A stretch of DNA of 22,366 nt from Candidatus Kerfeldbacteria bacterium (GCA_016192205.1 JACPUP010000015.1:1-22366), one strand, 5' to 3'. Shown: positions 1 to 7,230, counted from the stretch's first letter. The notes: generated by a model not told the origin, from the letters alone. Numbers and translations: made by a program.

Positions 1-52
1 CGTGGTGTTGATCACGGAATCACCTCAATAGCCAGGGTAACATACGTCCGGG

Positions 53-80
53 GTGGTGGGTAGTGGGTGGTAGGTGGTAG
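53..80 (+). repeat. GTGGTRG heptamer array, 4 units
   Basis: Four consecutive 7-bp units read GTGGTGG, GTAGTGG, GTGGTAG and GTGGTAG. Just downstream, 108-117 (ACCCACCACC) is the exact reverse complement of 52-61, so the region could form a 10-bp stem with a loop of about 46 nt. Function unknown; it is one of several 7-bp-period arrays in this window. Confidence 0.75.
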
Positions 81-127
81 TCATTCGTTTCAGTCACCGC
101 ATCCGAAACCCACCACCTTCCAAGGAA

Positions 128-260
128 CCCTACGCCCTACGCCCTACGCCCTACGCCCTACGCCCTATGCCCTACGCCCTATGCCCTACGCCCTATGCCC
201 TACGCCCTACGCCCTACGCCCTACGCCCTACGCCCTACGCCCTATGCCCTATGCCCTCCG
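128..260 (+). repeat. CCCTAYG heptamer array, 19 units
   Basis: Exactly 133 bp, or 19 head-to-tail heptamers. Thirteen units are CCCTACG, five are CCCTATG (at 163, 177, 191, 240 and 247) and the last (254-260) is CCCTCCG. The only changes are C/T at unit position 6 and the decayed end unit, so the array is young or being homogenised. It stops 2 bp before the extended -10 of the next gene. Because a heptamer is not a multiple of 3, the array runs through all three frames and is not a coding repeat. Confidence 0.95.
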
Positions 261-262
261 TC

Positions 263-271
263 TGCTATCAT
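263..271 (+). promoter_or_regulatory. Extended -10 promoter of the first gene
   Basis: TG-C-TATCAT, with the -10 hexamer at 266-271. Only 10 nt separate it from the ATG at 282, so the transcript would start at or next to the start codon (leaderless). No -35 box is visible; that position falls inside the heptamer array. Confidence 0.55.
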
Positions 272-281
272 ATCATTCGCT

Positions 282-1115
282 ATGGCCGGACGCTCCGACC
301 TCGGACTGCGCCTCAACTACTGGTACTTGAACCATCGCGACCAACTGCTCAAATGGTGGGTGGTGAGTTTTATCATTTTGGATGTGTTGCTCCTGACCGC
401 GTGGGCGGTGACGTTCCTGGTTGCGCGGAAGGACGGAAGCGCAGTCCTCCGACAGTTGACCGCCCGTGTGGGGACCCCGTTGTTTGAGGCTGACGCGCGG
501 GCAGCCTTGGCGCACCCCCTGACGGTCGAGACGCCGGTGGCCGTCAGCGCGGGCTCGGGCACCGTTGATTTGCTTGTCGAATTCGTCAACGAGAATGAAG
601 GCTATGTCGCCGAATCCGTCCGCTATCGGTTCAGGTATGGTTCCACCGAGCTCCCCGAGCGGGAAACGTTCTTGCGCCCCGACAGCCGGCGCTTCGTTTT
701 CGAATCGAACGTGCCGACCCAGCCCGCCGGCACGTCGGTGGAACTCCTACGTGGGACCATCCAGTGGCGACGGCCGACTGATCCCGAGCTCTTGAGCCAG
801 GTGGGTTTTCGCACCGTCAGCCTCAATCTCGATCGGTCAGCCACGACGTCCACGACACCGCCGCAGCCGGCGCCGCGTGTGACCGCGACCATGACGAATG
901 ACTCGGTCTTCTCGTTCCGCCAGGTTGAGGTGTCCGTGGCCGTCTTGAACCAGGGCCAGCCGGTCGCGGCTGATCGCCTCTTGGTGAATGATTGGGAGTC
1001 CTTTGCGGATCGGCAACTCTCCACCCAGTGGATTCGCACCATCCCGTCGTCGGCCGAAGTCGTCGCCATCCCACAGGTGAATCCCCTCGACCGCGCTAAT
1101 CGCTATCAGCCGTAG
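282..1115 (+). CDS. Membrane-anchored protein of unknown function
   Basis: A 277-residue protein I do not recognise. Residues about 1-22 are cytosolic and basic, about 24-47 form one hydrophobic membrane segment (WWVVSFIILDVLLL...), and the rest is a soluble region likely outside the membrane, rich in beta-prone Val/Thr stretches with a Thr/Pro-rich linker (about residues 190-205) dividing it into two probable beta-sandwich-like halves. The ATG at 282 is preferred over in-frame ATGs inside the repeat array because it follows an extended -10 box by 10 nt. It ends 4 bp before rodA, so the two are co-transcribed; by position it may be an accessory factor of the elongation/cell-wall machinery, which is inference only. 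Confidence 0.8.
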   Translation: MAGRSDLGLRLNYWYLNHRDQLLKWWVVSFIILDVLLLTAWAVTFLVARKDGSAVLRQLTARVGTPLFEADARAALAHPLTVETPVAVSAGSGTVDLLVEFVNENEGYVAESVRYRFRYGSTELPERETFLRPDSRRFVFESNVPTQPAGTSVELLRGTIQWRRPTDPELLSQVGFRTVSLNLDRSATTSTTPPQPAPRVTATMTNDSVFSFRQVEVSVAVLNQGQPVAADRLLVNDWESFADRQLSTQWIRTIPSSAEVVAIPQVNPLDRANRYQP

Positions 1116-1119
1116 CGGT

Positions 1120-2259
1120 ATGGCCGTTCCCGCGGCGTTCAACCGGCTCCGTCGGTTTGACTGGGGGCTGCTGACTGCAACGGTGTTCTTACTGTTGGTC
1201 GGGTTGGCGGCCATCGCAAGCCTCTCGCTGAACGCCCCCGAACCTGACCTGACCACGCTCATCCGGCAGCTCATCTTTGCTGGCCTTGGTCTACTCGGAC
1301 TGTTCGTTATCAGCACGGTCAACTACCGTTTCTTCCAATCGGCTGGATGGCTCATCTATGGCACCGGACTCCTCCTCCTGCTGGGCGTGCTCCTGTTCGG
1401 CACGACGATTCACGGCACCCGCGCGTGGTTCCTGCTCTTCGACCAAACCTTCCAGCCCGTTGAGCTCGTCAAGGTGTTTCTCATCATCGTCCTGGCGAAG
1501 ATTTTTTCCGAACGGTTTGATCCGACGCGACCGTGGCGGGCGCTGGGGGTGACGGGTCTCGTGGTTGCGCCCGCCGTCATCCTCGTGTTTCTCCAACCGG
1601 ATGTGGGGTCGGTGCTCGTGCTCGTCGGTCTGTGGTTCGGTCTCTTGGCGCTCGCGCGAGTGCCCATGCGGTTCTTGTTCGGCCTCGCACTCATTGCAGC
1701 CCTGGTCGCGGTCGCAGCCTGGTTTGTCGTGCTCCAGGATTTTCAGCGGGAGCGCATCCTGACCTTCTTCGATCCGAGTCGCGATCCGCTCGGTATCGGG
1801 TACAACCTGCGCCAATCGCAAGTCGCAGTCGGATCCGGCCAACTGTTCGGCCGGGGCTTGGGCCTCGGGCCGCAATCGCAACTCGACTTCTTACCGGTGC
1901 AGGAGACCGATTTCCTCTTTGCCGTCATTGCCGAGGAGCTCGGGTTCGTCGGCTCCGCGCTCGTTTTTACGCTGTACGGGTTCTTGTTTTGGCGGCTCTT
2001 CCGGATTGTGCGCGGGACCACCGACGACTTCGCAGCCTTTGTCTCGGGTGGCGTCATCATCCTCCTCTTTGTGCAGGTGGGAGTGAACATCGGAATGAAC
2101 ATCGGGTTGTTACCGGTGGCAGGCTTGCCCCTGCCGCTCATGAGCTACGGTGGCAGCTCGCTCATTTCGACCTTGCTGCTTATCGGCGTCGTGGAGAGCA
2201 TTGCCATCCGCAGCCGTCGGGAGCGAGTCGGGGACCGCGTTGGCGCCCCTGCTGCCTAG
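1120..2259 (+). CDS. rodA: RodA/FtsW-family peptidoglycan glycosyltransferase
   Basis: A 379-residue SEDS polytopic membrane protein that polymerises lipid II into glycan strands during cell elongation, normally with a class B PBP. Seen in the sequence: about ten hydrophobic segments; the FQPVELVKVF motif (residues 111-120); the large extracytoplasmic region with SRDPLGIGYNLRQSQ and GxGLGxGPQSQLDFLPVQETDF; and the C-terminal GLLPVAGLPLPLMSYGGSS signature. Length is normal for RodA, and shape-type rather than division-type is preferred because there is no long N-terminal extension. The ATG at 1120 starts 4 bp after the upstream gene. The partner PBP2 is not in the window. Confidence 0.95.
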   Translation: MAVPAAFNRLRRFDWGLLTATVFLLLVGLAAIASLSLNAPEPDLTTLIRQLIFAGLGLLGLFVISTVNYRFFQSAGWLIYGTGLLLLLGVLLFGTTIHGTRAWFLLFDQTFQPVELVKVFLIIVLAKIFSERFDPTRPWRALGVTGLVVAPAVILVFLQPDVGSVLVLVGLWFGLLALARVPMRFLFGLALIAALVAVAAWFVVLQDFQRERILTFFDPSRDPLGIGYNLRQSQVAVGSGQLFGRGLGLGPQSQLDFLPVQETDFLFAVIAEELGFVGSALVFTLYGFLFWRLFRIVRGTTDDFAAFVSGGVIILLFVQVGVNIGMNIGLLPVAGLPLPLMSYGGSSLISTLLLIGVVESIAIRSRRERVGDRVGAPAA

Positions 2260-2265
2260 CCCGAG

Positions 2266-2293
2266 TTGACTTTCCCCGAAAACCTGCTATACT
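2266..2293 (+). promoter_or_regulatory. Promoter of the zinc-ribbon/rplY pair
   Basis: TTGACT (2266-2271), a 16-bp spacer and TATACT (2288-2293) preceded by TGC, giving both a -35 and an extended -10. It begins 6 bp after the rodA stop and lies about 37 bp before the ATG at 2331. Confidence 0.75.
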
Positions 2294-2330
2294 GGTAGTA
2301 GGAGAAAACAAAATCACTAAAACAAACAGT

Positions 2331-2675
2331 ATGGAGCGGCAGCAGAGCCCATTCTCGCCCTCGGAAGGTTTGAAGGTTATTTCGGCGTGCCCGCTGTGCG
2401 AGGTTCACTACAGTCCCTTACAGGCCCACATCATTGAGCAGCGCGAGGACGCGCACCTCTTGCACCTCGAGTGTCGGAATTGCGGGAGTGCGGTCGTCGC
2501 CGCGGTGCTCAATGGTCAGCTCGGCATCAGTTCCGTCGGTCTGCTCACCGACCTGACGAGCGATGACGTGATGAAGTTCAAAGACGACCCGTTCGGCGTG
2601 AACGCCGATGATGTCCTCGACCTTCACACGCTGCTCGCCACGGACGACTTGACGGCCCTGGTTGCTCCGCGCTAA
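2331..2675 (+). CDS. Small four-cysteine zinc-ribbon protein
   Basis: A 114-residue protein of unknown function. It has two CxxC knuckles, C20-P-L-C23 and C48-R-N-C51, spaced as in a zinc ribbon, followed by a short beta region and an acidic, Leu/Asp-rich C-terminal half (residues 75-110) with a possible amphipathic helix (DDVLDLHTLLATDDLTALV). The start is the first ATG after a good promoter. It lies 17 bp upstream of rplY and shares its promoter, so a role linked to translation or to stress control of bL25 is possible but unproven. Confidence 0.8.
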   Translation: MERQQSPFSPSEGLKVISACPLCEVHYSPLQAHIIEQREDAHLLHLECRNCGSAVVAAVLNGQLGISSVGLLTDLTSDDVMKFKDDPFGVNADDVLDLHTLLATDDLTALVAPR

Positions 2676-2692
2676 CGTGTATTCGTTTCGGT

Positions 2693-3406
2693 ATGGAATA
2701 TCGCCTGTCCGCGACGCGTCGGACCGTTTTCGGTCGATCGACCAAGACCTTGCGGCGCGGCCATCACATTCCGGCAGTGCTCTACGGTCACGGTGTTGAT
2801 TCGCAATCAATCGCCCTCGACCGTCGGGCGTTTCAACGTGTCTACGCGCAGGCCCAGGAATCCGTCCTCGTTGATCTGGCAGTCGATGACGCCAAGCCGG
2901 TCAAGGTGCTCATTCAGGACGTGCAGGTGGATCCGGTCCACGGCCGGCTGCTCCACGTCGACTTCCACCAAGTGAAGATGACGGAGAAGATCGAAACGGA
3001 CATCGCCTTGAACTTCATCGGCGAGTCACCGGCCGTCAAGGAGCTTGGCGGCGTCCTCGTGAAGAGCAAGGATGCGCTGAAGGTGTCCGTGCTGCCCGGC
3101 GACCTCGTGCCGCACTTTGACGTTGACCTGTCCTGGTTGAAGACGTTCGAAGATGCCGTCCACGTGCGCGACATCACCGTGCCGCCGACCATCAAGGTGC
3201 TGGACGGTGAGGCCGACGTCGTGGCAACTGTTACTCCGCCACGGTCCGAGGCCGAGCTCAAAGCGCTCGAGGAGGAAGTGGCGTCTGACGTCGAGTCGGT
3301 GGAAGTGGTCGGCAAGAAGGAGGAGGGTGAAGCCGAAACCGAGGAAGCTGCGGGCGCAAGCACCGAGCCAGGCGCCGCTGACGAAAAGGCGAAGGGCGAG
3401 GCGTAG
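2693..3406 (+). CDS. rplY: 50S ribosomal protein bL25 (CTC/TL5 form)
   Basis: A 237-residue bL25 of the long type that binds 5S rRNA. The N-terminal RNA-binding domain (about 1-92) contains RRGHHIPAVLYG and the VHGRLLHVDFHQV strand; the C-terminal TL5/CTC beta domain spans about 95-185. A disordered, Glu/Ala-rich tail from about residue 188 to the end is longer than in most homologues. The ATG follows the zinc-ribbon gene by 17 bp with no clear Shine-Dalgarno. The stop overlaps a small palindrome (3405-3419) that lacks a T tract. Confidence 0.95.
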   Translation: MEYRLSATRRTVFGRSTKTLRRGHHIPAVLYGHGVDSQSIALDRRAFQRVYAQAQESVLVDLAVDDAKPVKVLIQDVQVDPVHGRLLHVDFHQVKMTEKIETDIALNFIGESPAVKELGGVLVKSKDALKVSVLPGDLVPHFDVDLSWLKTFEDAVHVRDITVPPTIKVLDGEADVVATVTPPRSEAELKALEEEVASDVESVEVVGKKEEGEAETEEAAGASTEPGAADEKAKGEA

Positions 3407-3475
3407 GCTCCTGGAGCCTTCGCCGCGCTTGCCTGCCAGGAGTCAAATACGCTACCAATACCATCAGGGGGATCT

Positions 3476-4810
3476 ATGGCCAAAAACGAACCGACACCGA
3501 GAGACACGAACGACGCCGAGCCGAAGCCCGGCCAGGACGGGAATCGGAAAATGAGCGGCATTCCAAAACGCCATGGCAAAGGGAACGGCAACGCCGCGGT
3601 CAAGGTTGAGGTTCGCGCTGGCTCGGTTGATGGTGCCAAGGCGTCAAATGCGAACGCCAGCAAGCCCGGGTCGAAGGCGGGCCAGGGTTCAGCCGGGGGT
3701 TGGTGGGGGACCAAACCGATGTACTGGTACGCCGTCGGCGGCCTCTTTATCCTGACAGTCGTCTTCTGGGGCATTGTGGTCTTTTCGGGCAAGAAAACCT
3801 CGTCACCGGCCGCGACGCCGGACACGGTGGCACAGGGTGCACTCGGGGGCGTGAACCTGTTGAATGGGGTGCCGATGGATCCCAACGACGTGGGCGCATG
3901 GCCCGTGGCCATGATGTTCGATAACCACCCCTCCGCCCGTCCGCCCGTCGGGGTGTCGAAAGCGCGCATCATGTACGAAACCTTCGTGGAAGGTGGCACC
4001 ACGCGCCTCATGGGCATTTTCGACGATTACCCCGGCCTGGAGAATATTGGTCCGATCCGTTCGGCGCGCCACTACTTCGTGGAGATCGCCGAGCAGTACC
4101 AGGCTGCCTACGTCCACGCCGGCCAGAGCCCGCAGGCTTCCGCAGCGTTGGACGCGTCGAAGGTCGTCAAGGACGTGAACCTCATCGGCAGCGGCGCCAA
4201 GTACGGCCACCGCGAATCCGATCGTCCCGCACCGCACAATTTGTTCACCGACGCGACACGGATGACGTACATGAAAAAAGACAAGCACATTCTCGCCGAG
4301 AGGGTGCAGCTGGAGACGCTCACGTTCGCGCCTGAACCCGCGCTTGGCGACCGGCCCACTACGCCGCTTTCCATCACCGTTAATTTCTCGAACCTCTCGT
4401 ACCAGGTTGACTTTAAGTACCATCGTGAGAAGAACGCCTTTGAGCGGTACCTCGCCGGCAACCTCCATGTGGACGCGGCAACGAACGAAGTCCTGTCCCC
4501 GAAGACCGTGGCCATCGTCAAGGTGCCGCCGGAGACTGCGTTGGTGGAGAAGGGTCGGATTGACTTTGACGTGAGCGGTGAAGGCGACGCCATGGTGTTC
4601 TTCAACGGGAAACAGGTCAACGGCACGTTCAAGCAGCCGACCATCCAAGATCGGATGCGGTTCTATGGCCCTGACGGCGCCGAGCTCGCGTTACCGCCCG
4701 GGCTCATCTGGATTATCATCTTGCCTGGCGACCGGACCGTGACTGTTGAGGGCGGCCAGCCGGCCGACGCGACCGCGGACCAGACGATCGAGACGAACGC
4801 GACGCAGTAG
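3476..4810 (+). CDS. DUF3048 (YerB-like) membrane-anchored protein
   Basis: A 444-residue protein. The first 80 residues are hydrophilic, Lys/Gly/Asn-rich and probably disordered in the cytoplasm; one transmembrane helix spans about 83-104; the DUF3048 domain lies outside. Family hallmarks visible are PVAMMFDNHPSARPPVG, the YETFVEGGTTRLMGIF stretch, GPIRSARHYFVEIAEQY, and the C-terminal half ending DRTVTVEGG. B. subtilis YerB is a lipoprotein; here a membrane helix replaces the lipobox and the extended N-tail is unusual. Function unknown, probably envelope associated. AGGGGG about 6 nt before the ATG serves as ribosome-binding site. Its last 95 bp overlap prmC on the other strand. Confidence 0.88.
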   Translation: MAKNEPTPRDTNDAEPKPGQDGNRKMSGIPKRHGKGNGNAAVKVEVRAGSVDGAKASNANASKPGSKAGQGSAGGWWGTKPMYWYAVGGLFILTVVFWGIVVFSGKKTSSPAATPDTVAQGALGGVNLLNGVPMDPNDVGAWPVAMMFDNHPSARPPVGVSKARIMYETFVEGGTTRLMGIFDDYPGLENIGPIRSARHYFVEIAEQYQAAYVHAGQSPQASAALDASKVVKDVNLIGSGAKYGHRESDRPAPHNLFTDATRMTYMKKDKHILAERVQLETLTFAPEPALGDRPTTPLSITVNFSNLSYQVDFKYHREKNAFERYLAGNLHVDAATNEVLSPKTVAIVKVPPETALVEKGRIDFDVSGEGDAMVFFNGKQVNGTFKQPTIQDRMRFYGPDGAELALPPGLIWIIILPGDRTVTVEGGQPADATADQTIETNATQ

Positions 4811-5621
4811 CGATCGCGAGCCGCGGCCGGCCTGCCAGATCGCGTTGTATCTCGACGGTGTACGCGGCGCTGCGGGCCAGGTGCCGGAAGCCTGACACGA
4901 GTCCCGGACCGATTTCGCACAGGAGCACGGGTGGGGGCGTCGGGTGAACTGCAAGTTGCGCGAACACGCGGCGGTAGGCTGCCAAGCCGTCGCTGCCCGC
5001 CGCCAGCGCTGCCCGCGGTTCAGCGCGCAAGGAAGCGGCGTTAGCTTGGCGGTCGGTGAGGTAGGGGAGGTTTGCGAGCATCAGTGCGGCTGGCGTCCGG
5101 AGCGGCGTCAGCAAATCGCCCTGAACGAACCGTACGCGGGACGCCACGCCGAGCGCATGGGCGTTCGCGCGTGCCACCGCCAGGGCAGCGTCGGAACGGT
5201 CAACCGCGATGATCCGAACAGTGGGTCGTTCGGCGGCCACGGTGATAGCCAAGCAGCCCGATCCGGTCCCGACATCGGCGACGGTCACGTTCATCTTCGT
5301 TGGCAGGCGTTGCAACGCCGCTTCCACGAGCAGTTCAGACTCCGGTCGCGGGATGAGCGTGGCTTTGGTCACGCGAAACGCTCGGCCGTAAAATTCTTTC
5401 ACGCCGGTCAGGTACGCGATGGGGAGGCCGCGCCGACGCTCGGCCACGAGGGCACGGAATCGCCGTTCCCGCGCGACCGTCAGCGGCGTCGTGGGGTGGG
5501 CGAGCACCCAGGATCGGTCGGCGCCGATGCTGTGCGCCAGCAGCACCTCGGCGTCGAGGTGTGGTTCGTCTCCGGACCGGAGCGCGTGTGACCCGAAGGT
5601 GAGTGCTTGGCCGACGGTCAT
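4716..5621 (-). CDS. prmC: Release factor glutamine N5-methyltransferase
   Basis: A 301-residue PrmC/HemK enzyme that methylates the Gln of the GGQ motif in peptide release factors using S-adenosylmethionine. Visible: the N-terminal helical domain (1-about 80) with RRGLPIAYLTG and EFYGR; SAM motif DVGTGSGC (116-123); and catalytic motif NLPY (184-187), a variant of the family NPPY in which Leu replaces the second residue. The ATG overlaps the prfA stop by 4 bp (ATGA), so enzyme and substrate are translationally coupled. The conserved fold ends near residue 272; the final 29 residues are basic, Ser/Arg-rich, and are encoded entirely by the antisense of the DUF3048 gene, suggesting stop-codon loss and read-on. 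Confidence 0.93.
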   Translation of the reverse strand: MTVGQALTFGSHALRSGDEPHLDAEVLLAHSIGADRSWVLAHPTTPLTVARERRFRALVAERRRGLPIAYLTGVKEFYGRAFRVTKATLIPRPESELLVEAALQRLPTKMNVTVADVGTGSGCLAITVAAERPTVRIIAVDRSDAALAVARANAHALGVASRVRFVQGDLLTPLRTPAALMLANLPYLTDRQANAASLRAEPRAALAAGSDGLAAYRRVFAQLAVHPTPPPVLLCEIGPGLVSGFRHLARSAAYTVEIQRDLAGRPRLAIATASRSSRSSGPRSRRPAGRPQQSRSGRQAR

Positions 5622-6649
5622 TGGCGGCGGCTGCGTCGGAGCTTTCCGAGCAGGGAATCGAGCTGGCCGTCGAGGAACGCGAGCACGCCGTGTGACGTGT
5701 CTTTGACGCGGTGGTCGGTGATCCGGTCTTGGGGGAAGTTGTACGTGCGAATTTTTTCGGAACGCTCGCCAGTGCCGACCTGCGACCGGCGGACCGCGTC
5801 CGTCGCCTGTCGCCGCTGCGCGGCTTGGAGCGCGCCGAGACGGGCGCGGAGAATCTCCATGGCTTTTTCGCGGTTCTGGCGCTGCGACCGCTCGTCCTGG
5901 CAGGCGACGACCAGGCCCGTTGGCAGGTGCGTGATGCGAATCGCCGAGTAGGTCGTATTGACGGACTGGCCGCCGTGCCCGCGCGCCGTCGAGGTTTCGA
6001 CTTTGAGCTCCTTCGGGTCAATGACGAGGTCCCGCTCCTCGAGTTTTGGGAGTACGGCTACGGTCGCGGTCGAGGTGTGGATGCGGCCACTCTTCTCGGT
6101 GGTCGGAATGCGCTGGACGCGGTGGACCCCACCCTCGGACTTCAGCCAGCCGTAGACGCTGTCGCCGCCGACCTCGAAGATGACTTCCTTCACGCCCTTG
6201 AGCGCGGAGCGCGACGAAGACAGGAGGACGGTCTTCCACCTCCTTGTTTCGGCAAAGCGCTGGTACATCCGAAACAAGTCCTGGGCGAAGAGCGTCGCCT
6301 CGTCGCCGCCAGTCCCGGCGCGAATTTCGACGATCGCACTACGCTCATCGTCGGGATCAGGCGGTTGGAGCGCATCCGCCAGTTCGGCTTCGAGCGCCGG
6401 CAGCTCCTGGTTGAGACGCGCCAGCTCGTCTTTGGCCATCGCTGCCAGCTCGGCATCGCCGTCTCCGAGCGTGTGCTCAAGCTCGGCGCGTGTCTTTCGG
6501 CGTTCGGCCACGCGGTCGCCGAGCGCCACGAGCCGCGTCAGGCGCGCGTGCTCTTTGCCCAGCGCCGCCACATCCAACCCGGGTTGCGGGTTCGCCAGTT
6601 GTGCTTCAAGGTCAGCTTTCCGCTTCCGGACAGCTTCGAGATCGGTCAT
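5618..6649 (-). CDS. prfA: Peptide chain release factor 1
   Basis: A 343-residue RF1 that terminates translation at UAA and UAG. Domain 1 is coiled-coil rich (1-about 100). IVEIRAGTGGDEA starts domain 2; the tripeptide anticodon PxT appears as PTT (182-184), followed by GRIHTSTATVAVLP; the catalytic GGQ is at 226-228 in RGHGGQSVNTTYSAIRI. The more usual context is SGAGGQHVN, so the residues flanking GGQ diverge while GGQ itself is intact. RF1 is somewhat short (E. coli is 360). It starts 9 bp after rpmE and overlaps prmC, forming rpmE-prfA-prmC. Confidence 0.96.
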   Translation of the reverse strand: MTDLEAVRKRKADLEAQLANPQPGLDVAALGKEHARLTRLVALGDRVAERRKTRAELEHTLGDGDAELAAMAKDELARLNQELPALEAELADALQPPDPDDERSAIVEIRAGTGGDEATLFAQDLFRMYQRFAETRRWKTVLLSSSRSALKGVKEVIFEVGGDSVYGWLKSEGGVHRVQRIPTTEKSGRIHTSTATVAVLPKLEERDLVIDPKELKVETSTARGHGGQSVNTTYSAIRITHLPTGLVVACQDERSQRQNREKAMEILRARLGALQAAQRRQATDAVRRSQVGTGERSEKIRTYNFPQDRITDHRVKDTSHGVLAFLDGQLDSLLGKLRRSRRQ

Positions 6650-6658
6650 ACGCGACCG

Positions 6659-6949
6659 TTAGACGTTCTCGGGTTCGGCTTTCGGGCCGGCGGTTTTGCG
6701 GGCGGCCGTCCGCGCTGCTCGCTTCTCGCGCTTCTTCACGCTCGTGCGGCGCTGACCGGTAATCCGCTTGAAGCGGTCAACCCGACCGGCCGTATCGATG
6801 AGCTTCTGTTTCCCGGTGTAGAACGGATGGCAGTTCGAACAGATTTCCACGTGGATAGTGTCGAGCGTGGATCCCGTCGTAAACGTGTTGCCGCACGCGC
6901 AGATGACTTTCGCCTCGTGCGTGTAGTTGGGGTGGATGCCCTGCTTCAT
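6659..6949 (-). CDS. rpmE: 50S ribosomal protein bL31 (zinc type)
   Basis: A 96-residue bL31. The core (MKQGIHPNY..., ...CSNCHPFYTGKQ) is complete, with zinc ligand candidates C17, C19, C37 and C40, i.e. the C+ form. A long basic tail (about residues 65-96, Lys/Arg/Ala-rich) extends past the usual about 70 residues. The frame is open for 13 codons upstream, but the ATG at 6949 matches the family N-terminus and lies 10 nt after an extended -10, so it is the likely leaderless start. First gene of rpmE-prfA-prmC. Confidence 0.95.
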   Translation of the reverse strand: MKQGIHPNYTHEAKVICACGNTFTTGSTLDTIHVEICSNCHPFYTGKQKLIDTAGRVDRFKRITGQRRTSVKKREKRAARTAARKTAGPKAEPENV

Positions 6950-6959
6950 AGCGGAAATG

Positions 6960-6988
6960 AGCGTAGCAGGAATGGGGTTGCGTGGCAA
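6960..6988 (-). promoter_or_regulatory. Promoter of rpmE-prfA-prmC
   Basis: On the minus strand: TTGCCA (6988-6983), 17-bp spacer, TACGCT (6965-6960) preceded by TGC. Ten nucleotides separate the -10 from the rpmE ATG, predicting a leaderless mRNA. The -35 is identical to that of the divergent rpsB promoter. Confidence 0.75.
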
Positions 6989-7020
6989 GAGTGGGGAATG
7001 TCACGGAAGAGGGAAGCATG

Positions 7021-7041
7021 GAATAGCGAATCACGAACCGT
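7021..7041 (+). repeat. Degenerate GAAT-type heptamers, 3 units
   Basis: GAATAGC, GAATCAC and GAACCGT follow one another in 7-bp steps. The units share GAA at positions 1-3. With only three diverged units this could be chance, but it sits beside a clearer heptamer array. Confidence 0.4.
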
Positions 7042-7060
7042 ACGGATCCGCCCGACCGAA

Positions 7061-7088
7061 ATTCCAGATTCCATACTCCAGACTCGAG
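7061..7088 (+). repeat. AYTCCAG heptamer array, 4 units
   Basis: ATTCCAG, ATTCCAT, ACTCCAG and ACTCGAG, back to back. Each pair of neighbouring units differs at one or two positions. It ends 9 bp upstream of the rpsB -35 box. Confidence 0.7.
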
Positions 7089-7097
7089 TGCCTTCCC

Positions 7098-7126
7098 TTG
7101 CCAATCCCTCCCAGGCCTGCTATCGT
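7098..7126 (+). promoter_or_regulatory. Promoter of rpsB-tsf
   Basis: TTGCCA (7098-7103), 17-bp spacer, TATCGT (7121-7126) preceded by TGC. Predicts a 5' leader of about 120 nt before rpsB, in contrast to the leaderless promoters elsewhere in the window. Confidence 0.75.
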
Positions 7127-7161
7127 ACGCTCTGCCAGTGTTGACTGGCATATCTCACATA

Positions 7162-7230
7162 CCAAGCGTGCCTGGCAGCACCCTCCATGCTCGACCAACG
7201 AGGTGGAATGCCAGGACCCAGGCGCTTTGG
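7162..7230 (+). promoter_or_regulatory. Candidate rpsB leader RNA structure
   Basis: Two nested stems lie in the rpsB leader. The inner stem pairs CCTGGCA (7171-7177) with TGCCAGG (7209-7215), 7 bp perfect; the outer stem pairs CCAAGCG (7162-7168) with CGCTTTGG (7223-7230), one bulge. The element ends 22 nt before the rpsB ATG. S2 autoregulates its own operon in several bacteria, so an S2-binding leader is a reasonable guess; no match to a known motif is claimed. Confidence 0.45.

Larger units (their letters stand above)
1..281. other. Intergenic region with heptamer repeats
   Basis: No convincing complete gene lies here. Bases 2-31 can be read as the last nine codons (VVLITESPQ) and TAG stop of a gene entering from the left, but this is too short to support. 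The rest is occupied by a GTGGTRG heptamer array (53-80), an inverted repeat pairing 52-61 with 108-117, a 19-unit CCCTAYG array (128-260) and an extended -10 promoter (263-271). Short ATG-initiated reading frames inside the array encode PYALRPT-type periodic peptides and are repeat artefacts. Confidence 0.6.

Noticed and set aside
128..260. The heptamer array as a CRISPR array
   Set aside because: Units are 7 bp with no spacers and no cas genes nearby; the Cas4-like nuclease at 12748 is unrelated by position.
67..330. Open frames encoding PYALRPT-type peptide repeats
   Set aside because: They are translations of the 7-bp array in different frames, with no ribosome-binding site and no conserved domain.
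3405..3419. Palindrome AGGCTCC-T-GGAGCCT at the rplY stop as a terminator
   Set aside because: No T tract follows and the loop would be too tight; probably chance.
2914..4017. A 367-codon minus-strand open frame
   Set aside because: Antisense to rplY and the DUF3048 gene; Ser/Pro/Ala-rich low-complexity translation typical of a shadow frame.
5711..7144. A 477-codon plus-strand open frame
   Set aside because: It is antisense to prfA and rpmE, whose protein families are unmistakable; long antisense frames are expected in GC-rich coding DNA.
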